Source: Eutrigla gurnardus
Lineage: Eukaryota > Chordata > Actinopteri > Perciformes > Triglidae
Length of the DNA stretch: 64,000 nt
NCBI GenBank assembly: GCA_963514095.1
Contig: OY741265.1
Coordinates: forward strand, 28,185,790 to 28,249,789
Reading direction: 5' to 3'
Below are positions 1 to 12,879 of this stretch, piece by piece. The stretch's first letter is position 1, and each line of letters begins with the position of its first letter. The notes under the pieces are model-generated. The model searched no databases and was not told the origin of the DNA. It was given only the letters and a program-made list of their open reading frames with translations. Position numbers and translations under genes: made by a program.

Positions 1-420
1 CGCACCTCCACAGGGGGTCTTTCCCCTCCCCCATCTGCCTGCAGGCCTGTGTCACTGGAAGTGACACGTACCTGTGAACTCCAGATTCCATTCTGATTGG
101 TCAACTGCAGTGGAAGTTGGCTTCCTACCAAGCAGACCAAGTTGGAATCTTCCTCTATCTACTGAGATGTCGACCTGACCACAGGTCTCGTCTTTCTCCT
201 GGGATTTGGACCACAGGTCTCAAGTCCCCAAGCAGCACCCTCAAAACAGCCAAAGAGCTGGCTGTTGGAGCTTGCTTATGCAACAAAGACAAGAATTCCT
301 AGTTGAGACGCATCTCACTAGAAATTCCTCCATCCACAACTCCATGGACAGCAACTTTCCTCACAGGGTCCCCACAGGGACCTGAAGACAGCAACCTTTC
401 TTCAGAGGAACAAGCAAGAA

Positions 421-807
421 CCATCCATCCGTCCATCCATCCATTTTCTACCGCTTATCCTGTATTCAGGGTCGCGGGGGGGCTGGAGCCGATCCCAGCT
501 ATCATTGGGCGAAGGCAGGGTACACCCTGGACAGGTCGCCAGTCTATCACAGGGCCGACATGTAGAGACAAACAACCATTCACGCTCACATTCACACCTA
601 CGGGACATTTAGAGTCATCAATTAACCTATCCCCATCATGCATGTCTTTGGACTGTGGGAGGAAGCCAGAGAACCCGGAGAGAACCGCTTACACGGGGAG
701 AACATGCAAACTCCACACAGAAGGAACCCGGGCCCGACCTGGGAATCGAACCCGGGGTTCCTCTTGCTGTGAGGCGACAGTGCTACCCACTACACCACTG
801 TGCAGCC
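421..807 (-). mobile_element. tRNA-derived SINE, full length, minus strand
   Basis: Read on the minus strand it starts with a tRNA-like head: GTGGTGTAGTGGGTAGCAC resembles an A box and GGGTTCGATTCCC a B box. A conserved body follows and the tail is an ATGG repeat (CCATCCATCC on +). The flanks carry a 9-bp direct repeat CAAGAACCA at 415-423 and 811-819, consistent with target-primed insertion. The same family recurs at 39787-40165 in the opposite orientation and, rearranged, at 14170-14740. Short ORFs across it on both strands are products of the SINE, not genes. The exact family name is not asserted. Confidence 0.85.
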
Positions 808-1599
808 AACCAAGAACCAACCCTTCTTCAAGGACTGGTAACAATCTGGGCATAGCTTAGACCAGAAACTGAATGTGATTACATTAATGTTTGATGTATT
901 GTTGAGTTAAGTGTGTAACCTTAGTTCAGTTGTTAGTGATCTAGAACATACAGTTTGCATGCTCACTAATCCAACGGCACTACATATATTATACTAATTA
1001 TACTTACTGAGGAGTAAAGCATGATGCTTGGAGACACCTCTTTCCTGAATGTGGTAGATATCTGTAAGACCCACTGAACACATTTTCTGCAAACATATTT
1101 ACATGATAAAGAGCAGCAGACATGACAAGCTGTGAAGGGTTTTTCAGACTAGAATCTTGTTTTAAATACTCAACAGTTACCTTTATATAACAATTTAAAG
1201 AGTAGTTTAAATAACAGTAATTTGTGTAAAATAACTGGTCAGTCCTTGGTGCTCATCCGTTTGAGCCTCCACACCGGAGGTCATCCCTAAGCTCCTTGAC
1301 GTTCAGGAATGATGGATAATAGCACCTGATTGTCAAGGGTAAATGGAAATGGTGGTGCATCCATCTTTCTTTTCCTTGGATTATTGAACATTTAGGACAT
1401 TTGTCAAAAGCTCTGCATTAAAAGCTTCCTGCCTTTGTTTCTGTTATTGGAGATGTTTACTTGACACTCACAGATGACCAACAGTGATTGCACAATCAAA
1501 TGAAACATTTATTTTTAATTCTTTTAGATCAAATCCTGGTCAAATTGTTCACCTATTTTTATTTATTTGTTTATTTTTATACACAAATCCGAGTTGTCC

Positions 1600-1846
1600 T
1601 CCAATCGAAATATGGGTGGTTAAATCCCTGGCTCCTCCAGTCCACAAGCCAACGTTTCCGTGGGGAAGATACTGAACCCCAAATTGCCCTAAAAGGCTGC
1701 ACTGTCGGTGTTTCAATGTGTGTGAATGAGTTCAATTAAATTATATCCTGATTGGCAGGCGGCTCTGCGAGTGTGGGAATGTAAATGTAAAGTTCCTTGA
1801 GTGGTCAAAAAGACTAGAAAAGCTCTATAGAAATGCATTTTCACTG
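1600..1846 (+). mobile_element. Teleost-type dispersed repeat, degraded
   Basis: The stretch runs from a GTCCACAAGCCAACGT-like block through GATACTGAACCCCAAATTGC to an end reading GACTAGAAAAGCTCTATAG. From memory, this order of motifs (ACTGAACCCCAA..., then AGAAAAGCGCTATATAAA) is typical of a very abundant teleost interspersed repeat. A related piece in the other orientation lies at about 17380-17560 (GGGGGCAATTTGGGGGTTC). Borders are approximate and no target duplication was found. Confidence 0.45.
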
Positions 1847-2131
1847 GGAAATACGTCACCGTATGAAAGATAGAGACTCTGGAAATTATGTGATTATACT
1901 CAGCTCATAGCAAGCTGACTGAAGGTCAGAGTTCACAGCGAGGAGGAGGAGGAAGATGAGGAAGAAAGATAAGAAGTGAGAGGGACACACATTGATTTTT
2001 ACACATTTCAGCCAGTTGTCTCTCTAGGCGTTGCCTGTCTCCTCGTCCTCAACATTTATGACAATTCACATCGTTGTGTTCTGGGGTTTAGGGTTAGATG
2101 GTTGACAGCATCACTACCTGACAAGGTGTCA

Positions 2132-2144
2132 GACACACACACAC

Positions 2145-2191
<47 letters not shown>
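2132..2191. repeat. (AC)n microsatellite
   Basis: About 30 AC units with one GC interruption. It generates a spurious poly Thr-His ORF. Confidence 0.95.
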
Positions 2192-2193
<2 letters not shown>

Positions 2194-2363
2194 GTGTTGT
2201 TACGAGGTAGATTTGACTGTAACAGCCCAAGTGTGTGAACAGCAGTTGTAAAGTCTACTCTCACTGCTCAGTATGACAGTGACAGAGGCTGGTAGCCTCA
2301 ACTCCTCCTTTCAGTGATTCACTAACATATGAACTACAATAAATATGACACAGTCTCACAGAT

Positions 2364-2417
2364 GTTCGTGAAACAGTGAAACAGTGAACACATACATGTG
2401 TTCACTGTTTCACGAAC
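2364..2417. repeat. Short hairpin with 22-bp arms
   Basis: GTTCGTGAAACAGTG... is followed by its reverse complement ending CACTGTTTCACGAAC. The left arm carries an extra 8-nt copy of AAACAGTG, so it would bulge. No transposon ends or target duplication are visible around it. Confidence 0.8.
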
Positions 2418-2443
2418 TTGTACTTCATTATGATGATTAGACA

Positions 2444-2690
2444 GGTTTAGACAACAAAACCAACGTTAGGTTTAGACAACAAAACCAACGTTAGGTTTAG
2501 ACAACAAAACCAATGTTAGGTTTAGACAACAAAACCAACGTTAGGTTTAGACAACAAAACCAACGTTAGGTTTAGACAACAAAACCAACATTAGGTTTAG
2601 ACAACAAAACCAACGTTAGGTTTAGACAACAAAACCAACGTTAGGTTTAGACAACAAAACCAACGTTAGGTTTAGAAAACAAAACTAAAA
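2444..2690 (-). repeat. 25-bp minisatellite, about 10 units (R1 array 1)
   Basis: Tandem units of 25 bp whose minus-strand core is GGTTTTGTTGTCTAAACC. Most differ only by CGTTA versus TGTTA or CATTA, and the last unit decays into GGTTTAGAAAACAAAACT. The same unit, in the other orientation, forms the arrays at 28345-28785 and 41070-41400, and single copies occur at about 27825, 43745 and 55395. Confidence 0.95.
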
Positions 2691-3658
2691 AGGACTATAC
2701 CTCCTACAGTTTTCTGAATAGCATCAGAATAAAGCTGAAAGGTGACTCTTTAATGTCAAAGTCATCGTTTCATCCAAATGCAATTTGTTTTATGAAAGAA
2801 AAAAAGTGTCACTGTGTAAATATTTCCAATGCAGTGATCAGGTGAGAGTTGTCCCCTGACGGGAGACAGTTGGTCCATTGACATTGAATTCGTAATTGAC
2901 TTTGCAAGCTAATAGACTTTTAGTTTGAGGAATTACTGAATGAGTCTGTAAACTCAAGAAGTAGATCAGCATCTTCAGCAGTTGTTCCATAATTCACCAT
3001 CTACAAGACTGGTCTCCACATGACATCATTACAGCACGTCTGTGTCCTGGTCAGTTTACAACCAGACCAGTTTAATTTCACAAATCTAGTCATCAACGGG
3101 TCCAGACAGCATAGTCTGGTTCTGCTCCAGGTTTCTGCCCCTGTGGATCAATCTAGACCCACTCTATATTCATATTAAAACGGTACATTGGTCAATATTT
3201 TTACGGGCTTTTCATAGAGTGCAGTTTTATTCTCACTGGAACACGTTGCCTTGATTTTTAATTGATGACACAACAATCTAAAAAATGGCAACACACATTT
3301 GCTCTTGGACCCCCAAATCCTGGAGGGATCTGCATAGAAATAACTTTTTGTCACATGTCAATAATGTATATATTCACACACTTAACTGTATTTCATGATG
3401 TGTTTAATGACAAATTGGTTTTATTACATGCTTTAGTCATTCTAAGATATTTCACTGAGACTAAGATTTGACTAAAGTTCCCAATAAATGTGATTGTTGC
3501 AGTCATTGTTGTGAAGTCATCTTCATATTATCTCCATTATCTCGCATCAATCTGTCCATTCACTTCAAACTTTAGGCTGTAAAGTGCAGCTGTTGCATCA
3601 AAACAGATACAAATTCATATCAAGTTGTATTAATGTAATGTTGTCTGTGTCTCTGCAG

Positions 3659-3768
3659 TCCCTGGCTCGGTTCCCATGGAGTCTCTGCAGAATACGCCCT
3701 ATGAGGAGAAGATCTTTATGCAGTGGAAAGCTCCCAACGAGACCAACGGGGTCATCACGCTCTACGAG
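3659..3768 (+). CDS. ptprt: ptprt exon, start of FN3 repeat 3
   Basis: A 110-nt exon, entering in phase 1 and ending in phase 0. After the shared first codon (probably Val) it encodes 36 residues starting PGSVPMESLQNTPYEEK and ending NGVITLYE. Acceptor TCTCTGCAG and donor GAG|GTCAGT are both good. The sequence is the A-B strand region of a fibronectin type III domain in the extracellular part of an R2A/R2B receptor tyrosine phosphatase, with a Trp (IFMQWKAP) at the FN3 core position and a sequon N-E-T. The wording fits PTPRT better than PTPRK, PTPRM or PTPRU as I remember them, and the next exon settles this. The 110-nt length and phases match the family's exon pattern from memory. The in-frame ATG inside the exon is not a translation start. 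Confidence 0.92.
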
Positions 3769-4306
3769 GTCAGTCAGAGACGACCCACAATGCTCGGTGG
3801 CAGTCATAGAAATAAAACAGGAGTAGAATGGACATTGTCATTCAAATCCTTGTTACCAAGCCTCATTACGAAGCATCGAGAGACAGGCTAAATTAGTACA
3901 ATTTAATGACTTCATGCTTCAATTCAATTCACTAGGCATTTATTGGTATGGTATTTGAAATGTGTTGCCATAGCACAATTACAACATACAATGCATTCCG
4001 CTGACACAAAAAAATAAGATGAATAACTAGGCCTACAGTAATATATTACAGAATGACATAGATAATTAAATAATCATCCACACTCTTATCACACAGTAGG
4101 AAACAACATATTAATTAATATGAATATGATATTGTCAGATGAGAGAATTTAGTTCAGCTTGTGACAGTCAGTGGACATGTTATTATAATACCAAATAGTG
4201 CCACAAGGTGGTATTTTGGTAATATATTGAGTGTTGTGTCACGCAATGCCATTGCTACGACACTGACCAATGTTCGCAAGTGTTAACTAAGTTGGTGCAG
4301 GTTATA

Positions 4307-5297
4307 GGGGAGACTGGGGTAAGTTGAGCCAAAGGGTAAGTTGAGCCACCCCTTGTTGCTAGGAAACGGTAAAAAACTTTGATCATGTGACCAAATATTT
4401 AGGAGGGAGGCATCATTTCATGGAGTCTGTGAAGGTAAGAACCACATGGGTAAAGTGGTTAGACATTTATTCCCAGAAACACATTTTTCACTCTTGAAAG
4501 TGAATTGAGTCTATCATAAGTTTCATGAGAATTGTGTTTAGACCAAAATAGATCATTTTAAATTTGTTTTATACATCAATTGTGGTATCTATGAGCTACA
4601 ACATGAGGTCATAAACCTAGCATAACAGTGCACCATTTTAGCTGTGGGGACTAATAAAGTCAAAATGGTAGCTCTGGGGTATGTTGAGCCATTTGGCCAG
4701 GGGTAAGTTGAGCCAGCAAGGACACCAAGAAACTATGATTCTGGACCAAGGATTCAGTTCTAGTGTTTTCTTTCCAAAAACACAGCTGTTAATGTTCTCT
4801 TCCCAAGCGCACTTTAAGGCATTCTCACTTGTTCTCTTCCTAAGCGCACTTTAAGGCTTTCTCATTGTAAATGTTTTTGTTACAAAACAGCTGTTTAGCA
4901 GTAATATGCAAAAAAAGTTATTGTGCCTGTTGAATTGTGTATAATAAATAAAAATACACATGAATGTGAAGAAGTGACTGTTATTTAGGGATGGAGAAGG
5001 TGAGGGAGGGGTGGGGTGGAGGTGGGGAGGAGGGTGGGGGGGAGTAGGGATACGGCTCAACTTACCCCGCTCCTATGCTCAATTTACCCCATACACGGGG
5101 TAAGTTGTGCCACGAGACCACTTTTTTTGGACATGCTATATTATCGAAACAGTTATGTTTACACTCATTCTCTTTGTTTGAAAGGATGCACAACATCCTG
5201 AAATATATGCAGATATATTAGTTAGCAACAAAACTATGATTGCCTTGATGTAGTGATCCTAAATATGAAAAATGGCTCATCTTACCCCAGTCTCCCC
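4307..5297. mobile_element. Non-autonomous DNA element with inverted ends and TA target site
   Basis: The left end GGGGAGACTGGGGTAAGTTG and the right end are inverted copies over about 24 bp with one mismatch (GTTGAGCC versus GATGAGCC). Both ends are flanked by TA (4305-4306 and 5298-5299), the target duplication expected of Tc1/mariner/IS630-like elements. The motif GGGTAAGTTGAGCC and its reverse complement recur inside near both ends (about 4332, 4672, 4696, 5054, 5085, 5098), a pattern of subterminal binding repeats. No transposase ORF is present, so it is a deletion derivative of 991 bp. The superfamily is inferred from TA alone. Confidence 0.8.
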
Positions 5298-5624
5298 TAT
5301 TGTCTCATGTTTGACAAATTAACATAGTGCTGTAGAGATCTGGGAGTGTATGGTCCATGTTACGATGTGACATTGTGGAAATCTATGTTACGTTGTTTGT
5401 CAACTCTGTGAGCAAATCAGCTATTTTGAAGCTACACCAACCACATTACTGGGTCATTTTCAGTAAAACGTGCAACATTAAACCAGTGGAATTAGCAGGC
5501 TGGCTAACTGGTGGATAGCTGACTAGTTAGCTAGTTAGGTTAATCTGTCATTCTTGAATGTTACTCTGGTTACAGAAAATGAGCCGATCAGCAGAGCTGG
5601 ATTAACAGTGCCACCACCTCACTC

Positions 5625-6255
5625 CCTACCACTCTGAAGAAGGACAAGATACCTAGCTAACCAGTCAGACATATAGGCCTACCTCTGGAGAAGGACAAGA
5701 TACCTAGATAACTAGCTACCGAGCTAACCAGTCAGACATATTGGCCTACCTCTGGAGAAGGACACGATACCTAGATAACTAGCTACCGAGCTAACCAGTC
5801 AGACATATAGGCCTACCTCTGGAGAAGGACACGATACCTAGATAACTAGCTACCGAGCTAACCAGTCAGACATATAAGCCTACCTCTGGAGAAGGACAAG
5901 ATACCTAGATAACTAGCTACCGAGCTAACCAGTCAGACATATAGGCCTACCTCTGGAGAAGGACACGATACCTAGATAACTAGCTACCTAGCTAACCAGT
6001 CAGACATATAGGCCTACCTCTAGAGATGGACAAGATATCGTGATAACTAGTTACCTAACTAACCAGTCAGACATATAGGCCTACCTCTGGAGAAGGACAA
6101 GATACCTAGCTAACCAGTCAGACATCTACCTCCAGATATGGACAAGATACTGTGATAACTAGTTACCTAACTAACTAGTCAGACATATACCTCTGGAGAA
6201 GGACAAGGTACCTATATAACTAGCTACCTAACTAATTAGCCAGACATTCGTCTCC
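5625..6255. repeat. 67-bp minisatellite, about 9 units
   Basis: Units contain GGAGAAGGACACGATACC, TAGCTACCGAGCTAACC and AGTCAGACATATAGGCC. Copies in the middle are nearly identical, while the last units are shortened and diverged. Unit-length change and A/C variants (GGACAAG versus GGACACG) give a higher-order texture. It lies in the long intron, with no known function. Confidence 0.9.
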
Positions 6256-6545
6256 AGAGCCGAGTCCTCTCTCTATTTCCAACAAGCAGAGGGCTGCGGG
6301 TTTGATCCCAGGCTTTTTGGGTTAGTCATTTTTAATCTGGCACGTCATGAAACATGCTTGATATCCAAGAATAGATAAGAATGTTCACATAACATTAGAT
6401 ATGAGCAGCAACTCAGAAGTTGAGTGTAGATTCTTGTGAAAGGAGAAAAAGAAAAGTAAAGCTGGGAAAAGTAGTGGGAGAGAAACTTAACACTTGACAG
6501 TCCTTGAGACAATATTGGGAGTGAGATAGAGAGATACATGTAACT

Positions 6546-6586
6546 GAGTGTGTGTGTGTGTGTGAGTGTGTGTGTGTGTGTGTGTT
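6546..6586. repeat. (GT)n microsatellite
   Basis: About 20 GT units with one GA interruption. Confidence 0.9.
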
Positions 6587-6724
6587 AAAAATGGTTTATT
6601 CGGGTTGAAGTTGAGTTGAGCCTCCATCTAATGAATTATTGACCCGTTCTCTCCCTCCCGTCTGCCTCTTATATCACTGCATCAAGGAGACACCTCACAC
6701 TGAGACCTGGCAGGACAATTAGAC

Positions 6725-6729
6725 TGTGT

Positions 6730-6798
<69 letters not shown>

Positions 6799-6820
6799 CA
6801 TGCATGCATGTGTGTGTGTG
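6725..6820. repeat. (GT)n with (CG)n and (TGCA)n core
   Basis: A long GT run is followed by GCGCGCGCGTGCATGCATGCATGTGTG. Alternating purine-pyrimidine over about 95 bp makes it a strong candidate for Z-DNA. Confidence 0.9.
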
Positions 6821-7032
6821 TTGCTGTGTAAGTTGGTGAGTTTTTGAATGAGTGTGAGGAAGAAGTGAGCAGGTGATGAATCATTTGTGAGAAGATGAAG
6901 AAGGAGTCAGTGATGAGTTTGTCCTCAAGTTTCTGATTCTGAGAGGAAGAAGGTGTGAAGTTTGGAGAAAATGTGTGAGTTAGAATGTGATAGCGTTTAG
7001 TAAATGTGTGTGAGCCTTATTTATTTCAGTCC

Positions 7033-7330
7033 AGTCTCATGGCGTTTAGAGAAATAATCGCTAAATACAACCTATTGGTTTTATGTTCCGGGACACTAAT
7101 CGTCCATTTTCTCATGTTTCTCAGCACTAAAACATGTCAATGTTAAGTGAATTAGGATTCTTTTCCATTGTGGACACATGAATTAAACACATGTTACTAT
7201 GCAATGTCCAGATCGAGTGACGTAGTATTACATTATGAGGAAGACTACTTATGGTAGGGAGGTAGACAGGTCCAACAACGCAGGACTTTCAGCCACCAGA
7301 ACGGTGTTTGAATCTTCCTGTTTGTTTAAT
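7033..7330. mobile_element. R1-family dispersed repeat copy
   Basis: It shares with 27530-27800 and 29700-29800 the ordered blocks CAGTCTCA..., CAGCACTAAAACA, GAATTAGGATTC, GTGGACACATGAAT, GCAATGTCCAG and TTAGGAAGGCTACTTATTGTGG-like text, in the same order. Neither end is defined. It is one of about ten R1 copies in the window. Confidence 0.6.
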
Positions 7331-7787
7331 ATTATGTTGTGAAATTGCAATGTAGAAATGCCAACATATAATTAAAATATTCATTTGTCAACAATTATTA
7401 TTTTCATGGCTTAGCATTGTTTACATACATCATTACAAAGCACTGTTATACATGGCACTATAGGCTGCACTACACATTATTATTGGCCCAGTTTAAGAAG
7501 CAACACAATTATATATGATAGGGGGTAGGGCAGTGACAACACAGAAGGAATCACGGAATTTGACAATGAAAATTTAATCAAATGTAAAATGTAGAATTTC
7601 GTTGAATTTATTAAAAACGGGGTTTCCCCAAAATTATAACCGTTTGTCAGCGCATCTATGAAGAGACGAAAGAAAAGACAAGAAAACACGTTGTTGAGAG
7701 TCTCTATTGTGTTTTAGTGTAATTAACGGGACCACCGCTTCATCCAGCATCTCTCCTCTCTGTCTGTTTCACCAGGGGGTGGGCTGA

Positions 7788-7788
<1 letters not shown>

Positions 7789-7828
<40 letters not shown>
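7789..7828. repeat. (CA)n microsatellite
   Basis: About 20 uninterrupted CA units. Confidence 0.9.
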
Positions 7829-7831
<3 letters not shown>

Positions 7832-10800
7832 TCGATTTACCGTATGCATGTTCATGGTCTCAGAATGACAAGGAATTATAATTAGAACTACTCGAATGTA
7901 TCTTCAATACATTTCTCATATTTTCTTATATTTTTTTCTTGATTTATTGAATTTTAATTCATCAACCACATGATTAGACATCATTCGATGGAAAAACATT
8001 TTTTTTAATTCTAAAACACAGAATTATGAAATGGAAAAAATGAAGTTTGGAGGTCTGTAGTGATTGACTCTGCAGAAAGTTGGCGACCTCTGTGCACTAT
8101 GTGCCTCAGCATCCACTGACCCCGCTCTGACATTTTAGGTTGCTTTGTGGCTGGGTTGCTGTCGTTCCCAATCACTTCCACTTTGTTCTAATCCCACTGA
8201 CAGTTGACTGGAATATTTAGGAGGGAGGACATTTCATGACTGGACTTGTTGCACAGGTGGCATCCTATCACAGTACCACGCTGGAATTCACTGAGCTCCT
8301 GAGAGCGACCCATTCTTTCACATGTTTGTAGAAACAGTCTGCATGCCGAGGTGCTGCTTTTATACACCTGTGGTCATGGAAGTGATTGAACACCTGATTT
8401 CAGTTATTTGGATGGGTGAGTGAATACTTTTGGCAATATGGTGTATATCAAGTCTGTAGCGTTCACAGATGGATTTTCTGTTTGGGTGAACAGCGTTCAG
8501 GTTTCTGTCACGATAGGTATTAAGGTATCACAGGTCCAGTTTTTTATCTAGAGGGAGAATATACATTTATGTTGTATTTGAGTTGCCTGCTCCCAGCTCA
8601 TCTTAGACCATCTTACTTTGGCAGCATCTTCCTCCAATTTAATTGCCTCTATTTTATGTCAAGCCCTCTCCACTTCCGAACATCAATCCCCCATCAGTAA
8701 AAGACCACTCAGTAGTGTCTCTGAGACCTCCATTAGACCTCGACCCAGAGCTTTGAAAAACCCCTCGGTCAGTCTATAAACCTCCTGTCATCAATTCCAC
8801 CATGATTTGTGACCGTTTCATTAATCTCAGTTCCCGGTCCTCTCGGCACGACTCGCCATCATGTGTTAAACATATCAGAGCCTGAACACAACGCGCCGGG
8901 GCTATTACAGATAATTACTATAATTGCAGCTATTGACAGGATTAAAGGCATCATCTGCGACATCTGAAGGGGCTCTTGTTGTGTCCTGTCCTGCTCTGTT
9001 GTCTCAGGTGCTTCCTTTTTTGTTCCCCATGCTTTTCAGGATGGCAACCAGATGAATTAGACCTGGGACAATGGGGGTGGGGAGGTGAGGGGGTGAGATA
9101 GGTGGAGAGTGGGGGAGATATAAGGAGAATGAGAAGAACTGAAGGAGCAGATAAAACGTATCCAGTGAGCAAGTGGAAATTAAATCATATGGCATGATTA
9201 CATGAATTAATTTGGTGTGCAAATATGATCACTTCATCTCCTGCTTCTATGACGATAATTGCAGCTAATTACAGGATACAAGGACACATCTGGGTGAGAT
9301 CTAAAGGGACACGGCCCCCGCTAACGTCCTCTGGTCTTATTCATCCGAGAGAGGATGAATGTGACTAACTGTGAAGAGACGAAGACGCAGATGATGATTG
9401 AAACGACAACAATCTGGAAATAAACTTGAATAAACTTTTTCTTTAACATGAATGTAGAACATTTCTCATACAAACAAGTGAATACGAAACCACAACAACA
9501 CTTTTTTCTTTACTTTGTGTGAATGAAACCTCATATTCTAATTTGTAGACCGACAATCTATCTATGCATGACTCCAGCTCATTTCTCTACTGTATGTAAA
9601 ATAGTTTATGATGTAAACATGAAATGCCAGTTGATAATGTCAACAGTCTAGATGTACCGAGGTATTAGTGCATTATTAACCAACAAAAATAAATTAATTG
9701 AACAATCATTCTACCACCCACCACCTTATTATCAGTCCCTTTTCTAAATCCACATGAAGCACTCTTCTTCAAATCAACAAAAATTAGATCCACAGCAGAG
9801 CACTTATTTCCAAAGAAAATATATCACTTTTAAAGCTGGTGATGACAGGTAACGTAGCCTATAAAAAGCAGTTTTTTGAAATGGAGTCTGGTGCACTGCT
9901 CACTCCACATGAAACACACAGAGGCGACATTACATCACTTCCTGTAAACTTCACAGAGAACAATGAGGATCTGTTTTAACTGAATATATCCTCTGGTGTT
10001 GTTCACAAACACTGTCTGTCTGTCCTCTATGCCTGGATGTGCATGTAACCAAAGGTGGGTAGAGTAACCAAAAAACTGTACTCAAGTAAGAGTATTGTTA
10101 CTTTAGAGTAATATGACTCAAGTAGAAGTAAAAAGTATATTGCATCAAAACTACTCTTATTTATCCAAAAAACTGTTTTGTTTTGTACTTAAAAAATGTC
10201 CAATATCCAAAAATCCAACATGTTATTTTCACCATTTTGTCATATTCATCATCACAAATCAGGCAATATCCCAAAAACTGTATCACTGAAATGATCAAAA
10301 TATTGTTTTGTTTTGTTGTGAATAATGTTTTATTCCAGATTAAATATTTGATCTCATACTCTTGATTCAGACTTGCGGAGGGTGAAAATACAATTCATTT
10401 GTCTTTGGCTTAAAATGCTATTTAAATCACCTCTTCTTGGAGATTTTTCATGCTTGAGCTCTTGTTTTGACACGTTTAAAACAAAAAATAGCTTTCCCTG
10501 GAAACATTATTGAGTGTAGTTTAATTGTATGGGAACGTAATGGAAACAGAGTTGTAAACAACACTTGATCGACACCAACAGCTGTTATAAAAGAACATGA
10601 ACAACATGTTGTTTCACACAAGATACGAATGCCTGAAATTCCTGTGTTTCTTCCCCCAAACCATGTGTTTTTATTCTCTCTTTATGTTGCATCAGGGGTG
10701 TCCAATCATATCCAAGAAGGGTCGGTGTGGGTCCAGGTTTTTGTTTTAGCGAGTGAGGACGGGCTGAACACCTTGTGTTCAATAGTATTAGTTAATATAA

Positions 10801-12879
10801 CATTAAAAATGTATATATGTAGAATGGAGATCAGCTATTTAATATTCAATCGCTAGACTTCGTCTGTTTAAAACACCCAGCTCAAAAATTGTAGAATTTC
10901 AAATCCATTATTGTAAATTCCCTCATTTAAGAGCTGAACTCAGCTGAATCCAGCTCACAGATCTGCCGAAGATCGGAGTCTACTGGTGTCTGTACTGGAG
11001 GGGAACAATTCAGGTTCCTTATGTTGGATTAGAAGTTTACAGCTCTGATCTTTATACCTATCAATAGCTAAAATGTATGTTTAGTCCAGTTTACACCTTA
11101 AACATTAGGAATTAAAAATATAAAGTAAGATCTAACATAACTGCAGAGCTTGATGAATGTATATTCTACAGACATGATTCTTTATATTTCAGAAATTATA
11201 AGATGTGACTACAATTGTGTTTGTCTGTTTGTTTGTGGTATGAAGATAAATAGTGGAGCTAGATCACACAATGGTGCTTTCGAGTCACCTGCCTCCCACT
11301 AAATCATGTTCCCATACAACTAAATGCAACTCTCAATTATGTTTGCATGGAAATGTATTTCCAAATCAGTTTGAAACATGTGGTTACCAAGCAGTAGTTC
11401 TATTGAGACAATACAAATAGGTTAGGAAAACAAAAGTACATAGGTTAAGACGACAAAACTACATAGTTAGGTTTAGAGAAGACAACTACAGAGTTAGGCT
11501 GAGACAACAAAATTATATAGTCAGGGTTAAGAAAACAAAACTACATATGAGAGGATGTTGAGGAGGAGGTGTTGGAGGTAAAACTCCTGCCTTCTGTGAC
11601 CCTTCAGATAAGGAGACGTGCTCCCAGATCGTAAACCTGTCAGTCCTCCTCTGATTGGCTCATCAGACCGTCCAACCATCACCTGTCTCTTAGCTCTCTC
11701 TTCTCCCTGCTCGTCTCTGCACACTCAGTTCTGAACCCCTGTAGATGAGCAGATGCCGCAGCTAACATTGATTAGAATGAAGCACTGAAGCAAATCATGA
11801 GATCACAGCTTTGCTCATTTGGTTTGACATCAAGTCAATGATTTCTATGTTGCAAACTCATCTGGAAACAGCACCACGCCTCAGCCCTGAAGGTTTCACT
11901 GGGCTTGTTCCTATTTAGTTTCTTTAGTTCAGTGTAAATAAATGGAGTTTAGGTCAAATTTGAAACTGTGAAGGAATTGAATTAATCAGCATCATGGAGT
12001 TTAGGTTTATCTCACCTCTATGATATATGTCATATCATAATATAGTTGTTTCCACAAAACACACCCTGATGGCAGATTTAGCTCTTTTTTTAAAATGATC
12101 AATGATGTTCTAACTGTTGTCAAATTCAGAGGCATCTTTATATTGGAGTGAAAACATAATAATACATTATCCTTTAACCTCAATGCAAATCACTTTTGAT
12201 TCAATAACAACAAAAAGATTCACTTCAGCATAAACATGGATACCTTTCAACTTTTGAGCTAAATCATGCATCTGAAATTGCTACCGCTTCCTTTACTCCA
12301 CCCAAAGAATTGATTGTTCACGTAGTCCATCAGTCGTTCAAAGCTCAAACGCTGTTTTAACCATTGAGATGATCTTCCTCTAACCTCCATTATGTATTTG
12401 TATTTTCATAAACACATTAATTACATGTCTTGTCATTGAAAGGCCTGAACCCTCCAGCAGTGAGCCTTGGGAGCCTGGCAGAGTGCTTTTCTGACAAAGC
12501 TTCGAGCTGTTTAATCCACCACAGTGCAGCGTCAGGCTGCTAGTACAGTATGTAGTTATTCTGCTCGGCTCGGCTCTGTGTGTGAATAACTTGACTCTCC
12601 TCTAGCAGGACCTTTAATCAATCACAGGAATCAATACAGGCAACCAAGCTGTTGATTTGTGTAGAAACATTCTCTTCGCTCCTCGCTGGTTTCTAAACAA
12701 AGGAATGATTGAGTCTCATTAGGAGACAGCAGCCTGAAGTGATCTCACTATCGATTCTGTTTACTGTTGACTGGCCAGTGGCTCGCTTCACTGCAAAACA
12801 GGAAGTTAAAGACGCAATCCGACATGCACAAAGACAGATTTCAGATCAGGTTTGCATGCAAACGTTCCAGCCTGGCCTA

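Larger units (their letters stand above)
1..3658 (+). other. ptprt: ptprt intron (3' part)
   Basis: This is non-coding sequence upstream of the first visible ptprt exon, ending in the acceptor TGTCTCTGCAG at 3658. No earlier ptprt exon (FN3-2, Ig, MAM) could be recognised on either strand. It holds a minus-strand SINE (421-807), a teleost-type dispersed repeat (about 1600-1846), a CA microsatellite (2132-2191), a perfect-arm hairpin (2364-2417) and a 25-bp tandem array (2444-2690). The remainder (810-1600, 2700-3650) shows nothing I can name. Confidence 0.75.

Noticed and set aside
303..860. 185-codon ORF and its minus-strand counterparts, recurring near 39823-40209
   Set aside because: Both are translations of the same tRNA-derived SINE in opposite orientations.
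2444..2690. Telomere-like TTAGGTTTAG text
   Set aside because: The period is 25 bp, not 6, and it matches the R1-derived minisatellite.
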